Positions 1 through 9,053 of a stretch of 64,000 nucleotides of DNA are shown here, in pieces. The position numbers and the translations under genes were made by a program. How positions within the stretch are numbered: position 1 is the stretch's first letter; the number at the start of each line of letters is the position of its first letter. The notes under the pieces were generated by a model that saw nothing but the letters and a program-made list of their open reading frames with translations, ran no database searches and was not told the DNA's origin. Source of the stretch: an uncultured Kineothrix sp. (GTDB lineage Bacteria; Bacillota; Clostridia; Lachnospirales; Lachnospiraceae); the NCBI GenBank assembly GCA_910587275.1, contig CAJUMD010000005.1, forward strand, positions 4,361-68,360. Reading direction: 5' to 3'.

Positions 1-1
1 G

Positions 2-127
2 GATTTTTTAAAAGATTTAATCCGCAGACAGGCATTCGGAAGGTATGTCATGCTGGGCAGGACGGACGGGACATGCAGGGTAAAAGCCATTTATGACAGG
101 GGGCTGCGGTTATGTTACGGCTCTTAG
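2..127 (+). CDS. spoIIIAA: SpoIIIAA, 3' end only (partial)
   Basis: The last 41 codons of a gene that enters from the left edge. The visible tail (DFLKDLIRRQAFGRYVMLG and onward) ends at TAG 125-127 and overlaps spoIIIAB by 16 bases. SpoIIIAA is the AAA+ secretion-type ATPase of the SpoIIIA-SpoIIQ channel joining mother cell and forespore. The call rests mainly on position directly before an intact spoIIIAB-AH series; the Walker motifs lie outside the window. The operon promoter, expected to be sigma-E dependent, also lies outside. Confidence 0.8.
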   Translation, partial: DFLKDLIRRQAFGRYVMLGRTDGTCRVKAIYDRGLRLCYGS

Positions 128-630
128 GGCTCTGTTTCCTGTCGGCAGGCTGCATGGGACTTGGGTGGTCGTTAAAGGAGCGGTTAAAAAAATCCCTGGA
201 AGAAATGTACCAAATACGGCAGATGATGCAGATGATGCAGAATGAAATCATATACAGCCGTGCGCCGCTGCCGGAAGCATGCCTGCGCATTGCCGGACGT
301 ACCGGGGAACCATACCGGAAGGCGTTTGCGGGAATACATAAAGAAATGTCCGAAAACCGCGGGACACCGTTCGGTGCAGTATGGAAATGCCGGATGGAAG
401 AATGTGTCTGCGGGCTGGTTCTGCCCGTGGAGGAAAAAGCAAGGCTGGTGGAGCTGGGCGGCAGTGCGGGATTCATGGACGGTGGGATGCAGGCGCAGGT
501 TTTGGAACAGTACATCCGGCGGCTGGATTTGTCCATCGGGAAACAGGAAAAGGAAATGGCGGACAAAAGCAGGGTTATAATGAGCTTAAGCGTGATGGGA
601 GGACTGCTCATCGCCGTCATACTGGTTTAA
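112..630 (+). CDS. spoIIIAB: Stage III sporulation protein AB
   Basis: 172 residues, the usual family length. A hydrophobic segment at about residues 2-19 and another at the extreme C terminus (about 155-172) flank a helical charged domain, as in SpoIIIAB. This resembles GspF-type secretion platform proteins and is thought to sit in the mother-cell membrane of the feeding-tube channel. The ATG at 112 lies inside the end of spoIIIAA, so the two are probably translationally coupled. Identification rests on the hydrophobicity pattern, the length and the operon context. Confidence 0.9.
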   Translation: MLRLLGLCFLSAGCMGLGWSLKERLKKSLEEMYQIRQMMQMMQNEIIYSRAPLPEACLRIAGRTGEPYRKAFAGIHKEMSENRGTPFGAVWKCRMEECVCGLVLPVEEKARLVELGGSAGFMDGGMQAQVLEQYIRRLDLSIGKQEKEMADKSRVIMSLSVMGGLLIAVILV

Positions 631-696
631 AAACCGTGAAAAAGAAAAGGGCTGCGGGCAGCGGAAAAGAAAAAAGATGCGGAAGGCAGCGCGGAA

Positions 697-903
697 ATGG
701 GGTTCGATATGGACGTTAGCCTGATATTTAAGATTGCGGCGGTTGGGATACTGATTACGATACTGAGCCAGGTCTTGAAACACAGTGGGAGAGAGGAACA
801 TGCATTTTTAATCAGTTTGGCGGGGCTGATTCTGGTGCTGACATGGATTGTCCCGTATATTTACGATTTGTTCACGATGATTCAAAACCTGTTTGAGCTT
901 TAG
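697..903 (+). CDS. spoIIIAC: Stage III sporulation protein AC
   Basis: 68-residue protein with two membrane helices (about residues 10-25 and 38-57). The start MGFDMDVSLIFKIAAVG matches the recalled Bacillus SpoIIIAC N terminus (MGVDVNVIFQIAGVG), which favours ATG 697 over the in-frame ATG 709. GGAAGG at 681-686 is the likely ribosome site. It is a small membrane part of the SpoIIIA channel required for sigma-G activity in the forespore. Its TAG stop begins a short sequence also seen at 57196 (see findings). Confidence 0.9.
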   Translation: MGFDMDVSLIFKIAAVGILITILSQVLKHSGREEHAFLISLAGLILVLTWIVPYIYDLFTMIQNLFEL

Positions 904-989
904 AGTGTGTTTGGAAAGTCATACAACTTGCGGCGTGCATCTGACAGAAAGCGTTTTCAGGCATATGCCGGCGGATTGGGAGGAGTGGT

Positions 990-1376
990 ATGGATATATG
1001 GAAGATAGGACTGCTTGGCATTGCGGGCGTCATGCTGGCGCTGCAGTTTAAATCGAACAAGCCGGAATACGGACTGTACATCGGTTTTGCCGTGAGTCTC
1101 CTTATTTTTTCCTTTGTGGTGTCCGGGCTGGACTCCCTGTTTGGAAATATGGGTATCCTGGGACAGTATATCGGCGGAAACGGGACTTATTTTTCCATTT
1201 TACTGAAGGTAATCGGGATTACTTATATATGCGAGTTTTGTGCCGGTATATGCAGGGATGCGGGGTATGGATCGGTTTCCGGGCAAATTGAGATTTTCGG
1301 CAAACTGTCCGTGCTTGCTGCGGGAATGCCGATTCTGTTGGCTATCATAGAAAGTATTCAGGAGATTGCGGGATGA
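990..1376 (+). CDS. spoIIIAD: Stage III sporulation protein AD
   Basis: 128 residues with about four hydrophobic segments, including GLYIGFAVSLLIFSFVVSGL and a C-terminal LAAGMPILLAIIESIQ. Length and pattern fit SpoIIIAD, a membrane component of the SpoIIIA-SpoIIQ channel. GGGAGGAG about 6 bases before ATG 990 is a strong ribosome site. The end overlaps spoIIIAE by four bases (ATGA), a typical coupled junction. An 86-bp gap separates it from spoIIIAC, wider than is usual in this operon. Confidence 0.92.
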   Translation: MDIWKIGLLGIAGVMLALQFKSNKPEYGLYIGFAVSLLIFSFVVSGLDSLFGNMGILGQYIGGNGTYFSILLKVIGITYICEFCAGICRDAGYGSVSGQIEIFGKLSVLAAGMPILLAIIESIQEIAG

Positions 1377-2557
1377 GGAAAATATGGTTTCTGCCTGCCG
1401 CGGCATTTGTCCTGTTACTGACCGTATACATGCCGGTATATGCGGCAGGAGGCGGTATGGGGACGGAAGATACGGGAATACAGGGCGCGGAAACGGAAGG
1501 CATCGGAATGGAAAGCGTATGGGGACAATACGGTTTGGAAGATATCGCAGGAAGCCTGGGGGACATGCTGCCGGATTACCAATGGGACATGCAGGGGATG
1601 ATGGACTGCATCCTGCGGGGGAACATTGGGGAGGCGGTAGGGCTTTTATGGGACGGTGCGAAAGGAAAGCTGGCGGCGGAAGTGTCGGGGTTAAAGCATA
1701 TATTTGCCGCCATATTGGTTTTGGGTATTGTTTCCGCCCTGTTTTCCAATTTTTCGGATATTTTTCCAAACCACCAGATTGCGGATATCAGTTTTTATTT
1801 CCTGTACCTGCTGCTGATGGCGGTTTTGATGAAGGCTTTTTCGGCGGCGGCGGGAATTGCGGCACAGACAGTGGAAAATATCGTGTTGTTTGTTAAGATG
1901 TTTATTCCCACTTATTTCATGGCGGTAGGGGCGGCATCGGGGGCGGCATCGGCGGCGGTATACTACCAGTTTATGCTTATTCTGGCTTACGGGGTGGAAA
2001 AACTCCTCTCGTCCGTACTTCTGCCGTTAATTTACAGCTATGTGCTGCTTGCACTGATGAACGGTATATGGGCGGAGGAAAGGCTGGCGCTGCTGTTGGA
2101 ATGCCTGAAAAAAGGAATCGGGATGGGGCTGAAAGTGGCATTGGGGGCAGTAACATCCTTAAGTCTGTTCCAGTCCATGATTACGCCGGTTTTGGATTCG
2201 CTGCAGGGAACGGCGGTGAAAAAGGCAATTTCGGTGATACCGGGAATTGGGAATCTGGCGGAGGGTGTGACGGAAATGGTACTGGGCTCGGCGGTATTGA
2301 TTAAAAACAGCATCGGTCTGTTTCTTCTTCTGCTTCTGCTCGGTATCTGTCTTGCACCGCTTGCAAAGCTGCTTTTGATTGCCTGTATCATGAAGGGGAG
2401 CGCCGCACTGGCGGGAATTGTCAGCGATAAACGGATTACCGGATGTACCGACAGGGTGGGGGACGGAAGCCTGCTGTTGTTCCGTACGGCGTTTACGGCA
2501 GTCGCCCTGTTCTTAATCGTCATTGCCGTCGTGGCTTATACGACGGGGAAACTGTGA
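1373..2557 (+). CDS. spoIIIAE: Stage III sporulation protein AE
   Basis: 394 residues, matching the family. An N-terminal signal sequence (about residues 1-24, ending near VYAAGG) is followed by an acidic and glycine-rich stretch, then roughly seven or eight membrane helices from about residue 105 onward. SpoIIIAE is the large polytopic protein of the SpoIIIA channel. The start ATG overlaps the spoIIIAD stop. No missing segment or frameshift was seen. Confidence 0.93.
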   Translation: MRKIWFLPAAAFVLLLTVYMPVYAAGGGMGTEDTGIQGAETEGIGMESVWGQYGLEDIAGSLGDMLPDYQWDMQGMMDCILRGNIGEAVGLLWDGAKGKLAAEVSGLKHIFAAILVLGIVSALFSNFSDIFPNHQIADISFYFLYLLLMAVLMKAFSAAAGIAAQTVENIVLFVKMFIPTYFMAVGAASGAASAAVYYQFMLILAYGVEKLLSSVLLPLIYSYVLLALMNGIWAEERLALLLECLKKGIGMGLKVALGAVTSLSLFQSMITPVLDSLQGTAVKKAISVIPGIGNLAEGVTEMVLGSAVLIKNSIGLFLLLLLLGICLAPLAKLLLIACIMKGSAALAGIVSDKRITGCTDRVGDGSLLLFRTAFTAVALFLIVIAVVAYTTGKL

Positions 2558-2664
2558 AGACCGATTTCCCCATTTGCACGGCAAAACCGGCACGGGAAAC
2601 ACCATGGGAAAATGATTTATGACGTTTCCCAAAATACGGGTGCGGCTGGAAAAAAGGAAGGGAG

Positions 2665-3381
2665 ATGGCAGGTATGCCGGACGGGACTTTTTTGGATTAT
2701 ATGAAAAGTATGGGTATTTTCATTATCTGCGCCCAAAGTTTCATGTATTTTACGGCAGGAAAGACTTATGAGAAATATGTGAAGCTGTTAATCGGCGTGA
2801 TGATACTGGCGCAGTTTATCGTACCGGTGAGGGCGGTATTCCTGGGCGGGGATAATGCCCCGGTTTGGGCGGACATTAGGAGATTCCAGCGGGAACTTGA
2901 AACTGCCATGCAGGAAGCAGGCACGGGTATTGGCGGCGGAATGGAAACCGGGAGTGGAAACGGTACCGGGGCAGGAGCAGAAACGGAAAAGAAGGCACTG
3001 GAAGCGGAAATCAAGGAGCGGCTTGCCAATGCCGCGGTATCCTACGGGATGTCGGTGGAGGAAGTGGAATTGGTGGAAGACGCATCGAAGATAGCGGTTG
3101 TGGTACGCCGAAAGGGAGACGGACGGCAGGAAAACGGAAAAACGGAAAACGCAAAAACGGAAGGCGGACAGATGGAAAGCGGTACCATTAAGGTGGAGAA
3201 AATAACCGTCGGACAAAAGGCCGGGCAGGATATCGAATGGGAAAAGGAGGACGGGGAGACGGGCGGCGCCGTGACGGAACATGCCGAAGATGTGCCGGAG
3301 GGTATGGCGGAGGCTTTTGCCAAAGTGCTTGGCATCGATGCCGGTTATATGGAAATCACGATAAGAAAACAGGAAAAATAA
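2665..3381 (+). CDS. spoIIIAF: Stage III sporulation protein AF
   Basis: 238 residues, somewhat longer than the about 206-residue Bacillus protein. Two N-terminal membrane helices (about 10-30 and 38-60) precede a soluble C-terminal domain. The extra length is a glycine- and glutamate-rich linker (about 85-110) and a second Lys/Glu/Gly-rich stretch (about 155-190) whose base composition looks slippage-prone. GGAAGGGAG just upstream of ATG 2665 serves as ribosome site. It is part of the SpoIIIA channel; the call rests on gene order and topology. Confidence 0.88.
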   Translation: MAGMPDGTFLDYMKSMGIFIICAQSFMYFTAGKTYEKYVKLLIGVMILAQFIVPVRAVFLGGDNAPVWADIRRFQRELETAMQEAGTGIGGGMETGSGNGTGAGAETEKKALEAEIKERLANAAVSYGMSVEEVELVEDASKIAVVVRRKGDGRQENGKTENAKTEGGQMESGTIKVEKITVGQKAGQDIEWEKEDGETGGAVTEHAEDVPEGMAEAFAKVLGIDAGYMEITIRKQEK

Positions 3382-3413
3382 AATGCGCAGGATATGCAAA
3401 ACGGAGGTGTGAC

Positions 3414-4076
3414 ATGGGGACGGAAAAGCGCCAGGGAATGCTGCAGAAAATCAGAGAAGGAAAAAAGCCGGGAAAAGACCAGTTTGTCATCTGTATCCTT
3501 ACGGGAATTCTTCTGCTCGTCATTGCAATGCCGACTGCGGGAAAAAACGGGGGTAAGGCAGCAGAGTCCGGTATATGGGACAGCCAAACGGATACAATGG
3601 AAGAAAGCGGGGAAGCAGAACGGGCAGACAGCAATGGAAAAACGGAAAAAACAGAAAAAATTGGCAGTGCGGAGGAATATGAACGCTACATGGAGAATAA
3701 ATTAGAACAGGCAATATCAGCCATGGAAGGTGCCGGCAAAGTAAAGGTCATGATTACAGTGAATACTTCCAAGGAACTGGTAGTGGCAAAGGATAAACCG
3801 GAGACACGGAGCGATACCACGGAGAACGATTCGGAGGGCGGCAGCAGGACCGTCAGCGGATTGGACAGTGAAGAAGAAACAGTATACAGAAAGGAAAGTG
3901 ATGGAAGTTCCAGCCCCTATGTGGTAAAGACACTGCAGCCGGTCATTGAGGGTGTGGTTGTAATCACGCAGGGAGGAGACCGGCCGGAGGTGAGGAAAAA
4001 TATTACGGAAGCGGTGGCGGCATTATTTGGTATAGAGCCGAATAAAATTAAAGTAGTAAAAATGAAATCCGAATAA
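3414..4076 (+). CDS. spoIIIAG: Stage III sporulation protein AG
   Basis: 220 residues from ATG 3414, chosen because ACGGAGGTG lies 6-12 bases upstream. The frame stays open further 5' but overlaps spoIIIAF and has no better site. A single membrane helix (about residues 22-41, VICILTGILLLVIAM) is followed by a variable charged linker and a C-terminal ring-building-type domain (about 80-220). SpoIIIAG forms an oligomeric ring in the SpoIIIA-SpoIIQ channel. The linker is rich in Glu, Lys and Ser and is likely disordered. Confidence 0.9.
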   Translation: MGTEKRQGMLQKIREGKKPGKDQFVICILTGILLLVIAMPTAGKNGGKAAESGIWDSQTDTMEESGEAERADSNGKTEKTEKIGSAEEYERYMENKLEQAISAMEGAGKVKVMITVNTSKELVVAKDKPETRSDTTENDSEGGSRTVSGLDSEEETVYRKESDGSSSPYVVKTLQPVIEGVVVITQGGDRPEVRKNITEAVAALFGIEPNKIKVVKMKSE

Positions 4077-4096
4077 GAAGAAGGGGAGAAAGAGGC

Positions 4097-4804
4097 ATGA
4101 AGAATATGCTTAAAAAAAATCAGATTATGATTACCGCACTGGCAATTATGATTGCAGTGGCGGGCTACCTGAATTTTGCGGGTACAAAGGTAACGGAAGA
4201 AGATATCATGAGTGTGGACAGCGATACGGTGGTCAGTGACGAAGCGGATACGGACGTGGCGGCGATGCTGGATATTTCCGACGAGGATATTTTACAGTCC
4301 ACGGAATACGGGGATATCGAGAGCCTGGATACGGATGTCAGCGTATTATCCGACGATTACCTGGATGAAGGAATGGCGGAAAACGTGGAGGAAACGGCGC
4401 CCATGGACAGCGAAGTGCCGGGGGAAGCAGTTTTTACGTCCACATCCGGTATGAATTCCTTATCGGGGGCAAAACTGTTAAAGGAGCAGACAAGGGCAAA
4501 GAACAAGGAAATGCTGATGGAAATCATCAACAATGCCAATATCACGGAGAGCCAGAAGCAGGAAGCCGTGGATAACATGATTGCCCTGACGGATATTGCG
4601 GAGAAAGAGACGGCTGCAGAAATCCTGTTGGAATCCAAGGGATTTGCTGACGTGGTCGTAAGCATCAGCGACACGGGCGTGGATGTGGTAGTGGCTGCAG
4701 TGGAACTGTCGGAAGCCCAAAGGGCACAGATTGAGGATATCATTACAAGGAAGACGGGGGTATCGCCGGAAACCATCATTATCAGCACCACGGCGGCGGA
4801 ATAG
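4097..4804 (+). CDS. spoIIIAH: Stage III sporulation protein AH (SpoIIIAH-like)
   Basis: 235 residues: a membrane helix at about 9-28 (IMITALAIMIAVAGYLNFAG), an acidic disordered region (about 33-115, many Asp and Glu), and a YscJ/FliF-like ring-building domain at about 130-233. SpoIIIAH docks with forespore SpoIIQ across the intermembrane space. AAGGGGAGAAAGAGG lies just before ATG 4097. It is the last gene of the operon. No strong terminator follows; only a 5-bp hairpin (GGGCA / TGCCC) near 4863-4877 was seen. Confidence 0.93.
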   Translation: MKNMLKKNQIMITALAIMIAVAGYLNFAGTKVTEEDIMSVDSDTVVSDEADTDVAAMLDISDEDILQSTEYGDIESLDTDVSVLSDDYLDEGMAENVEETAPMDSEVPGEAVFTSTSGMNSLSGAKLLKEQTRAKNKEMLMEIINNANITESQKQEAVDNMIALTDIAEKETAAEILLESKGFADVVVSISDTGVDVVVAAVELSEAQRAQIEDIITRKTGVSPETIIISTTAAE

Positions 4805-5116
4805 GAAATAGGAGTTTATTTGGGAGCGGATATGTGCTATAATACTAGGCGTTGATGCTTTTGGGCAGGAGATGCCCGGATTTAAAAAAACGGGATACGC
4901 AAGAAGGTAAGAGGTATACGGATGAAACATATATATTTCATGGTACTTAACGGTGTGGAAACCGGGGCGGAAGATGCGGGGGAGCATGGGGGGCAAAGAA
5001 CGGCTTTCCCTGCTTCCCGGACATACGGCTCCGTTTTTCCATGTATTGTGGGTCCAACGTAGTGTCCGGAAATCAGACATACGGGAAGGAATGCAGCATA
5101 TGCAGGAGAAAAAGGC
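4805..5116 (+). other. Gap between spoIIIAH and prfC
   Basis: 312 bp without a convincing gene. It holds the prfC promoter candidate (4815-4843), a small hairpin at 4863-4877 and a short inverted repeat (ATGAAA / TTTCAT) at about 4922-4941. I recognise no riboswitch. The about 260-nt prfC leader is long and unexplained. Confidence 0.5.
4815..4843 (+). promoter_or_regulatory. Probable sigma-A promoter of prfC
   Basis: TTTATT, a 17-bp spacer and TATAAT preceded by TGC, giving an exact extended -10 (TGnTATAAT). The weak -35 is typical for extended -10 promoters. Transcription would begin near 4850. This suggests that prfC is transcribed independently of the sporulation operon. Confidence 0.55.
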
Positions 5117-6724
5117 ATGGAGGAAAAATACATGGGCAATTATGCAGAGGAAATAAACAGGAGAAGGACATTCGCAATCATATCACATCCCGATGCAGGG
5201 AAGACGACGCTGACCGAGAAATTCCTCCTTTACGGGGGAGCCATTAACCTGGCAGGAAGCGTAAAGGGGAAAGCGACAGCGCGCCATGCGGTTTCCGACT
5301 GGATGGAAATTGAGAAGGAAAGGGGTATTTCCGTTACCAGCAGCGTATTGCAGTTTGCATATGACGGTTTCTGCATCAATATTCTGGATACGCCGGGACA
5401 CCAGGACTTTTCCGAGGATACTTACCGCACGCTGATGGCGGCGGATTCTGCCGTCATGGTGATTGACGCATCCAAGGGAGTGGAGGCGCAGACGAGAAAA
5501 CTGTTTAAAGTCTGTGTGATGCGTAAGATTCCGATTTTTACATTTATTAATAAGATGGACCGCGATGCGGGGGACATGTTTGAGCTTTTGGACGAAATTG
5601 AACGGGAACTGGGTATTGCCACCTGTCCCATGAACTGGCCCATCGGTTCCGGCAAGGGGTTTAAGGGTGTGTACGACAGGGGGGAGCAATGCGTATATAC
5701 TTATTCCGATACCCAAAAGGGGACGAAAGAAGGGGAAACCACTGTGATTCCGGCGGCGGAAGAAGCGCGCCTTACGGAATATATCGGCGGGGAACTAAAG
5801 GATAAATTGTATGAGGATATTGAGCTTTTGGACGGCGCCAGCGCGGAGTATGATTTGGACGTAATACGGGCAGGGGAATTGACGCCGGTGTTTTTCGGTT
5901 CAGCGCTGACGAATTTCGGGGTGGAGATTTTTTTGCAGCACTTTTTAAAAATGACGACAACACCGCTTCCGCGGAGGGCGGATACCGGACTGGTTGATCC
6001 GGTGGAAAACCAGTTTTCCGCGTTTGTGTTTAAGATTCAGGCGAACATGAACAAAGCGCACCGGGACCGGATTGCATTTATGCGTATCTGTTCTGGGAAA
6101 TATGAGGCGAGCATGGAAGTAAAACATGTGCAGGGAGGCAAGAACATGCGTCTCTCCCAGCCGCAGCAGATTATGGCCAGCGAGCGGAAGATTTTGGAAG
6201 AAGCGTATGCGGGAGATATCATAGGTGTATTCGACCCGGGGATTTTTGCCATCGGCGATACGCTCTGTATGCCTAAGGAGCAGTTCGTGTATGAAGGGAT
6301 TCCCACTTTTGCTCCGGAACATTTTGCGAGGGTACGCCAAATCGATACGATGAAGCGCAAGCAGTTTGTCAAGGGAATTGAGCAGATTGCACAGGAAGGG
6401 GCCATACAGATTTTCCAGGAATTTAACACGGGTATGGAAGAAATCATCGTGGGTGTGGTAGGCGTGCTGCAGTTTGAAGTGCTCAAATACAGGCTGGAAA
6501 ATGAATATAATGTGGAAATTAAGCTGGAACCGCTTCCTTATGAACATATCCGCTGGGTGGAAAACAAGGATATGGATATCATGAAGCTGACAGGTACTTC
6601 CGATATGAAGAAAGTGAAAGACATGAAGGGCAATCCGTTGCTTCTGTTCGTGAACCAGTGGAGTATCGGCATGACGCTGGACAGAAACGAAGGGTTAATA
6701 TTATCCGAGTTTGGACGTGATTAA
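5117..6724 (+). CDS. prfC: Peptide chain release factor 3 (RF3)
   Basis: 535 residues, close to the 529 of E. coli RF3. It is a GTPase that recycles RF1 and RF2 after peptide release. Motifs: G1 SHPDAGKTT (about 23-31), effector region RGISVTSS, G3 DTPGHQDF, G4 NKMD; RF3-type domains 2 and 3 follow. Two starts are almost equal: ATG 5117 (AGGAG at 5104) and ATG 5132 (GGAGG at 5119, 8 bases away); I keep the longer. It sits where accBC lies in the Bacillus version of this region. Confidence 0.95.
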   Translation: MEEKYMGNYAEEINRRRTFAIISHPDAGKTTLTEKFLLYGGAINLAGSVKGKATARHAVSDWMEIEKERGISVTSSVLQFAYDGFCINILDTPGHQDFSEDTYRTLMAADSAVMVIDASKGVEAQTRKLFKVCVMRKIPIFTFINKMDRDAGDMFELLDEIERELGIATCPMNWPIGSGKGFKGVYDRGEQCVYTYSDTQKGTKEGETTVIPAAEEARLTEYIGGELKDKLYEDIELLDGASAEYDLDVIRAGELTPVFFGSALTNFGVEIFLQHFLKMTTTPLPRRADTGLVDPVENQFSAFVFKIQANMNKAHRDRIAFMRICSGKYEASMEVKHVQGGKNMRLSQPQQIMASERKILEEAYAGDIIGVFDPGIFAIGDTLCMPKEQFVYEGIPTFAPEHFARVRQIDTMKRKQFVKGIEQIAQEGAIQIFQEFNTGMEEIIVGVVGVLQFEVLKYRLENEYNVEIKLEPLPYEHIRWVENKDMDIMKLTGTSDMKKVKDMKGNPLLLFVNQWSIGMTLDRNEGLILSEFGRD

Positions 6725-8056
6725 TTGTTGGGAAAACAGATAGGGAAAAAGGGAATACTCGCCGGTCTTTTCCTGCTGCTCCTGTTTGGGACAGGCTGCA
6801 GCATAAGTCCGGGCGGGCGGCAGGAAAAGGCTCCCGCCGTAACCAGAGAGCAGGACGACGGGAACCGTAATGCGGATATGGCGGACGAACTCCCGGCGGG
6901 GGAGAAATCCGGGGCAGAAGGTGCGGCACCGGGGGAAAGTGCGGAAACCGGCACGGAAGAAACGGGGGAGGATACTGCCCGTGAGGCGGTAGGATTGTCG
7001 GAGGAGAAACTCCCGCTATTGCTTGCGGCACAGGAAGGTCACTATCATTTTGACCGTTTAAACGGGGACATGCAGTTGGTATATGTGGAAATCTATCAGA
7101 TTCTCTGCGGCAGGGGAGAAGATGTAAGGATTTCCTGTATGGATACGGACCGGATTGAAAAGGCGTTTCAGTGCGTGCTAAATGACCATCCCGAAATCTT
7201 TTATGTGGACGGCTATACGTTTACCAAGTATACGCTGGGGGAAGAACTGAAAAAAATTACTTTTACCGGGACATACCATATGGAGCGGGAAGAAGTGGAA
7301 GCAAACCAAAAAAAGATTAAGCAATATGTGTCGTTGTGTCTTTCGGGTATTCCGGCAGAGGCGGATGAATATGAAAAGGTAAAATATGTCTATGAATATA
7401 TCATCGACCATACGGAGTATAATGCGGACGCGGCGGATAACCAAAATATCTGTTCCGTTTTCCTCTATGGGCAGTCCGTGTGTCAGGGGTATGCCAAGGC
7501 AATGCAGTACCTGTTAAATGAGCTGGATATTTTTTCCACCCTTGTCATCGGGAGAGTGTCGGACGGGGAAGGACATGCCTGGAATCTGGTGCGGATTGAC
7601 GGGCAATACTATTATGTGGATGCCACATGGGGGGATGCTTCCTACCGGATGGTGGAAGAAGCGGATTCCGGAGGGGAAGAAAACGGCGGACATGAGAACC
7701 TTCCGACCATTAACTATGACTACCTTTGCGTGACTACCGAGCAGCTGCGCAGGACCCACACCATAGAAAACGTCGTGGAACTGCCGGAATGTACGTCCAT
7801 GGAGGCAAATTATTATGTGAGGGAAGGGGCGTATTTTACTTCGCTGGATGAGGAAAAACTGCGTGGGCTTTTTGAAAAAGAGTATGCCAAAGGCAGTACC
7901 TATGTGACCTTAAAATGCAGCGGGGAGACGGTTTACCAGCAGATGGGGGAATTTCTGATTGAAGAACAGGAGATTTTCCGCTATTTGGACAGCCCGGACG
8001 GGGTGGTTGCTTATGCGGATAATGCGGAGCAGATGAGTCTGAGCTTTTGGTTGTGA
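6725..8056 (+). CDS. Lipoprotein with transglutaminase-like domain
   Basis: 443 residues beginning with TTG directly after the prfC stop, so translation is probably coupled. A signal peptide (about 1-24) ends in a lipobox-like FGTGC that is slightly off consensus. A disordered Glu/Gly-rich linker (about 30-90) follows. The C-terminal half carries a papain-like transglutaminase-like core: Cys about 253 in SVCQGYA, His about 284 in GHAWN, and Asp about 299 in YVDATW. Members of this group act as surface peptidases or cross-linkers; the substrate is unknown. The start codon is uncertain, since no good ATG lies near the signal peptide. Confidence 0.8.
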   Translation: MLGKQIGKKGILAGLFLLLLFGTGCSISPGGRQEKAPAVTREQDDGNRNADMADELPAGEKSGAEGAAPGESAETGTEETGEDTAREAVGLSEEKLPLLLAAQEGHYHFDRLNGDMQLVYVEIYQILCGRGEDVRISCMDTDRIEKAFQCVLNDHPEIFYVDGYTFTKYTLGEELKKITFTGTYHMEREEVEANQKKIKQYVSLCLSGIPAEADEYEKVKYVYEYIIDHTEYNADAADNQNICSVFLYGQSVCQGYAKAMQYLLNELDIFSTLVIGRVSDGEGHAWNLVRIDGQYYYVDATWGDASYRMVEEADSGGEENGGHENLPTINYDYLCVTTEQLRRTHTIENVVELPECTSMEANYYVREGAYFTSLDEEKLRGLFEKEYAKGSTYVTLKCSGETVYQQMGEFLIEEQEIFRYLDSPDGVVAYADNAEQMSLSFWL

Positions 8057-8176
8057 GACGGCGGTAAGGAACCGTTAATAAATGAAAAGATGGGTCTATG
8101 CAAATCCAGGAAATTTTGGTATCATGGTAAAAATGGGGTTGTGTTTACGGTTTGTGAGTAAAATGGAGGTTTTGGA

Positions 8177-8563
8177 ATGGAAAAAGAATTAGATAAAAGT
8201 ACGCAGGTATTAAAGGAAGATGAGGGAATCGGCTCGGTGAAGATTGCGGATGACGTGGTGGCGATGATTGCGGGAATCGCGGCGGCGGAAGTGGACGGTG
8301 TGGCGGCGATGGCTGGTAATGTACCGAATGAGTTCATGAGCAAGGTGGGCGTGAAGAACCTGAAAAAAGGCGTGAAGGTGGAAGTGTACAATAAAGTGGT
8401 AAAGGTGGATTTGGCGCTGATTATGGAATACGGTTACAATATTCCGGCAACCAGCCAGAAAGTACAGGAAAAGGTGAAGAACGCCATTGAGAACATGACC
8501 GGGCTGGAAGTATCGGATGTCAATATCCGTATTGCCGGAGTGAACATGTTAAAGGACAGATAG
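8177..8563 (+). CDS. Asp23/Gls24 family protein (YqhY-like)
   Basis: 128 residues with the Asp23/Gls24 fold: [18 protein letters not shown] near the N terminus, a central [19 protein letters not shown] strand block, and a C-terminal [12 protein letters not shown]. The orthologue in this chromosomal position, Bacillus YqhY, lies upstream of nusB and has been linked to control of fatty acid synthesis. GGAGG lies about 9 bases before ATG 8177. It probably forms an operon with nusB 13 bp downstream. Confidence 0.9.
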   Translation: MEKELDKSTQVLKEDEGIGSVKIADDVVAMIAGIAAAEVDGVAAMAGNVPNEFMSKVGVKNLKKGVKVEVYNKVVKVDLALIMEYGYNIPATSQKVQEKVKNAIENMTGLEVSDVNIRIAGVNMLKDR

Positions 8564-8576
8564 GACGAAAGCAAAG

Positions 8577-8975
8577 ATGGGAAGACGAGAACTGAGAGAG
8601 CAAATCTTTAAGCTGTTGTTCCGTGTGGAATTTAATCCTTTGGAAGACATGCCGGAGCAGGAAAAGTTGTTTTTTGAAGAAGAAGAAAACGCAGCGGACG
8701 AGAAAGACGAGCAGTATATTCTTGGGAAATACGGGGATATTGTTTCCAAGCTGGATGTCATTGACGAGATGATTAATAAAGAAGCGAAAGGCTGGGAAAC
8801 CGGGCGGATGGGGAAGGTGGACCTGACGTTAATCCGCCTTGCGGTTTATGAGATGAAGTATGACGATGACATACCGACCGGCGTGGCAATCAACGAGGCG
8901 GTAGAACTGGCGAAGAAATTCGGGCAGGACAATTCCCCGTCTTTTATCAACGGGGTACTTGCGAAATTTGCGTAA
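8577..8975 (+). CDS. nusB: Transcription antitermination factor NusB
   Basis: 132 residues, normal length. It starts [19 protein letters not shown], the typical NusB helix 1, and has the conserved C-terminal pattern [21 protein letters not shown] with GVL following. NusB binds boxA RNA with S10 (NusE) and supports rRNA antitermination. The middle (about 27-45) is richer in acidic residues than usual. It lies between the Asp23 gene and xseA, as in Bacillus, except that folD is absent here. Confidence 0.95.
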   Translation: MGRRELREQIFKLLFRVEFNPLEDMPEQEKLFFEEEENAADEKDEQYILGKYGDIVSKLDVIDEMINKEAKGWETGRMGKVDLTLIRLAVYEMKYDDDIPTGVAINEAVELAKKFGQDNSPSFINGVLAKFA

Positions 8976-9053
8976 GGGACTGTCCGGCAGACGCTTTGCG
9001 GCCGGAGTGGGATTGGCGGCAGGGCAGACGGTTCCTGCGTACGTTCAGGGGGC

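Noticed and set aside
1200..1769. Long open frames on the minus strand opposite spoIIIAD/AE and in many other places
   Set aside because: They are proline-, arginine- and serine-rich shadows of real genes, have no ribosome sites and show no protein-like pattern.
4838..5116. Riboswitch or T-box in the long prfC leader
   Set aside because: No known aptamer core, T-box sequence or terminator/antiterminator pair was recognised.
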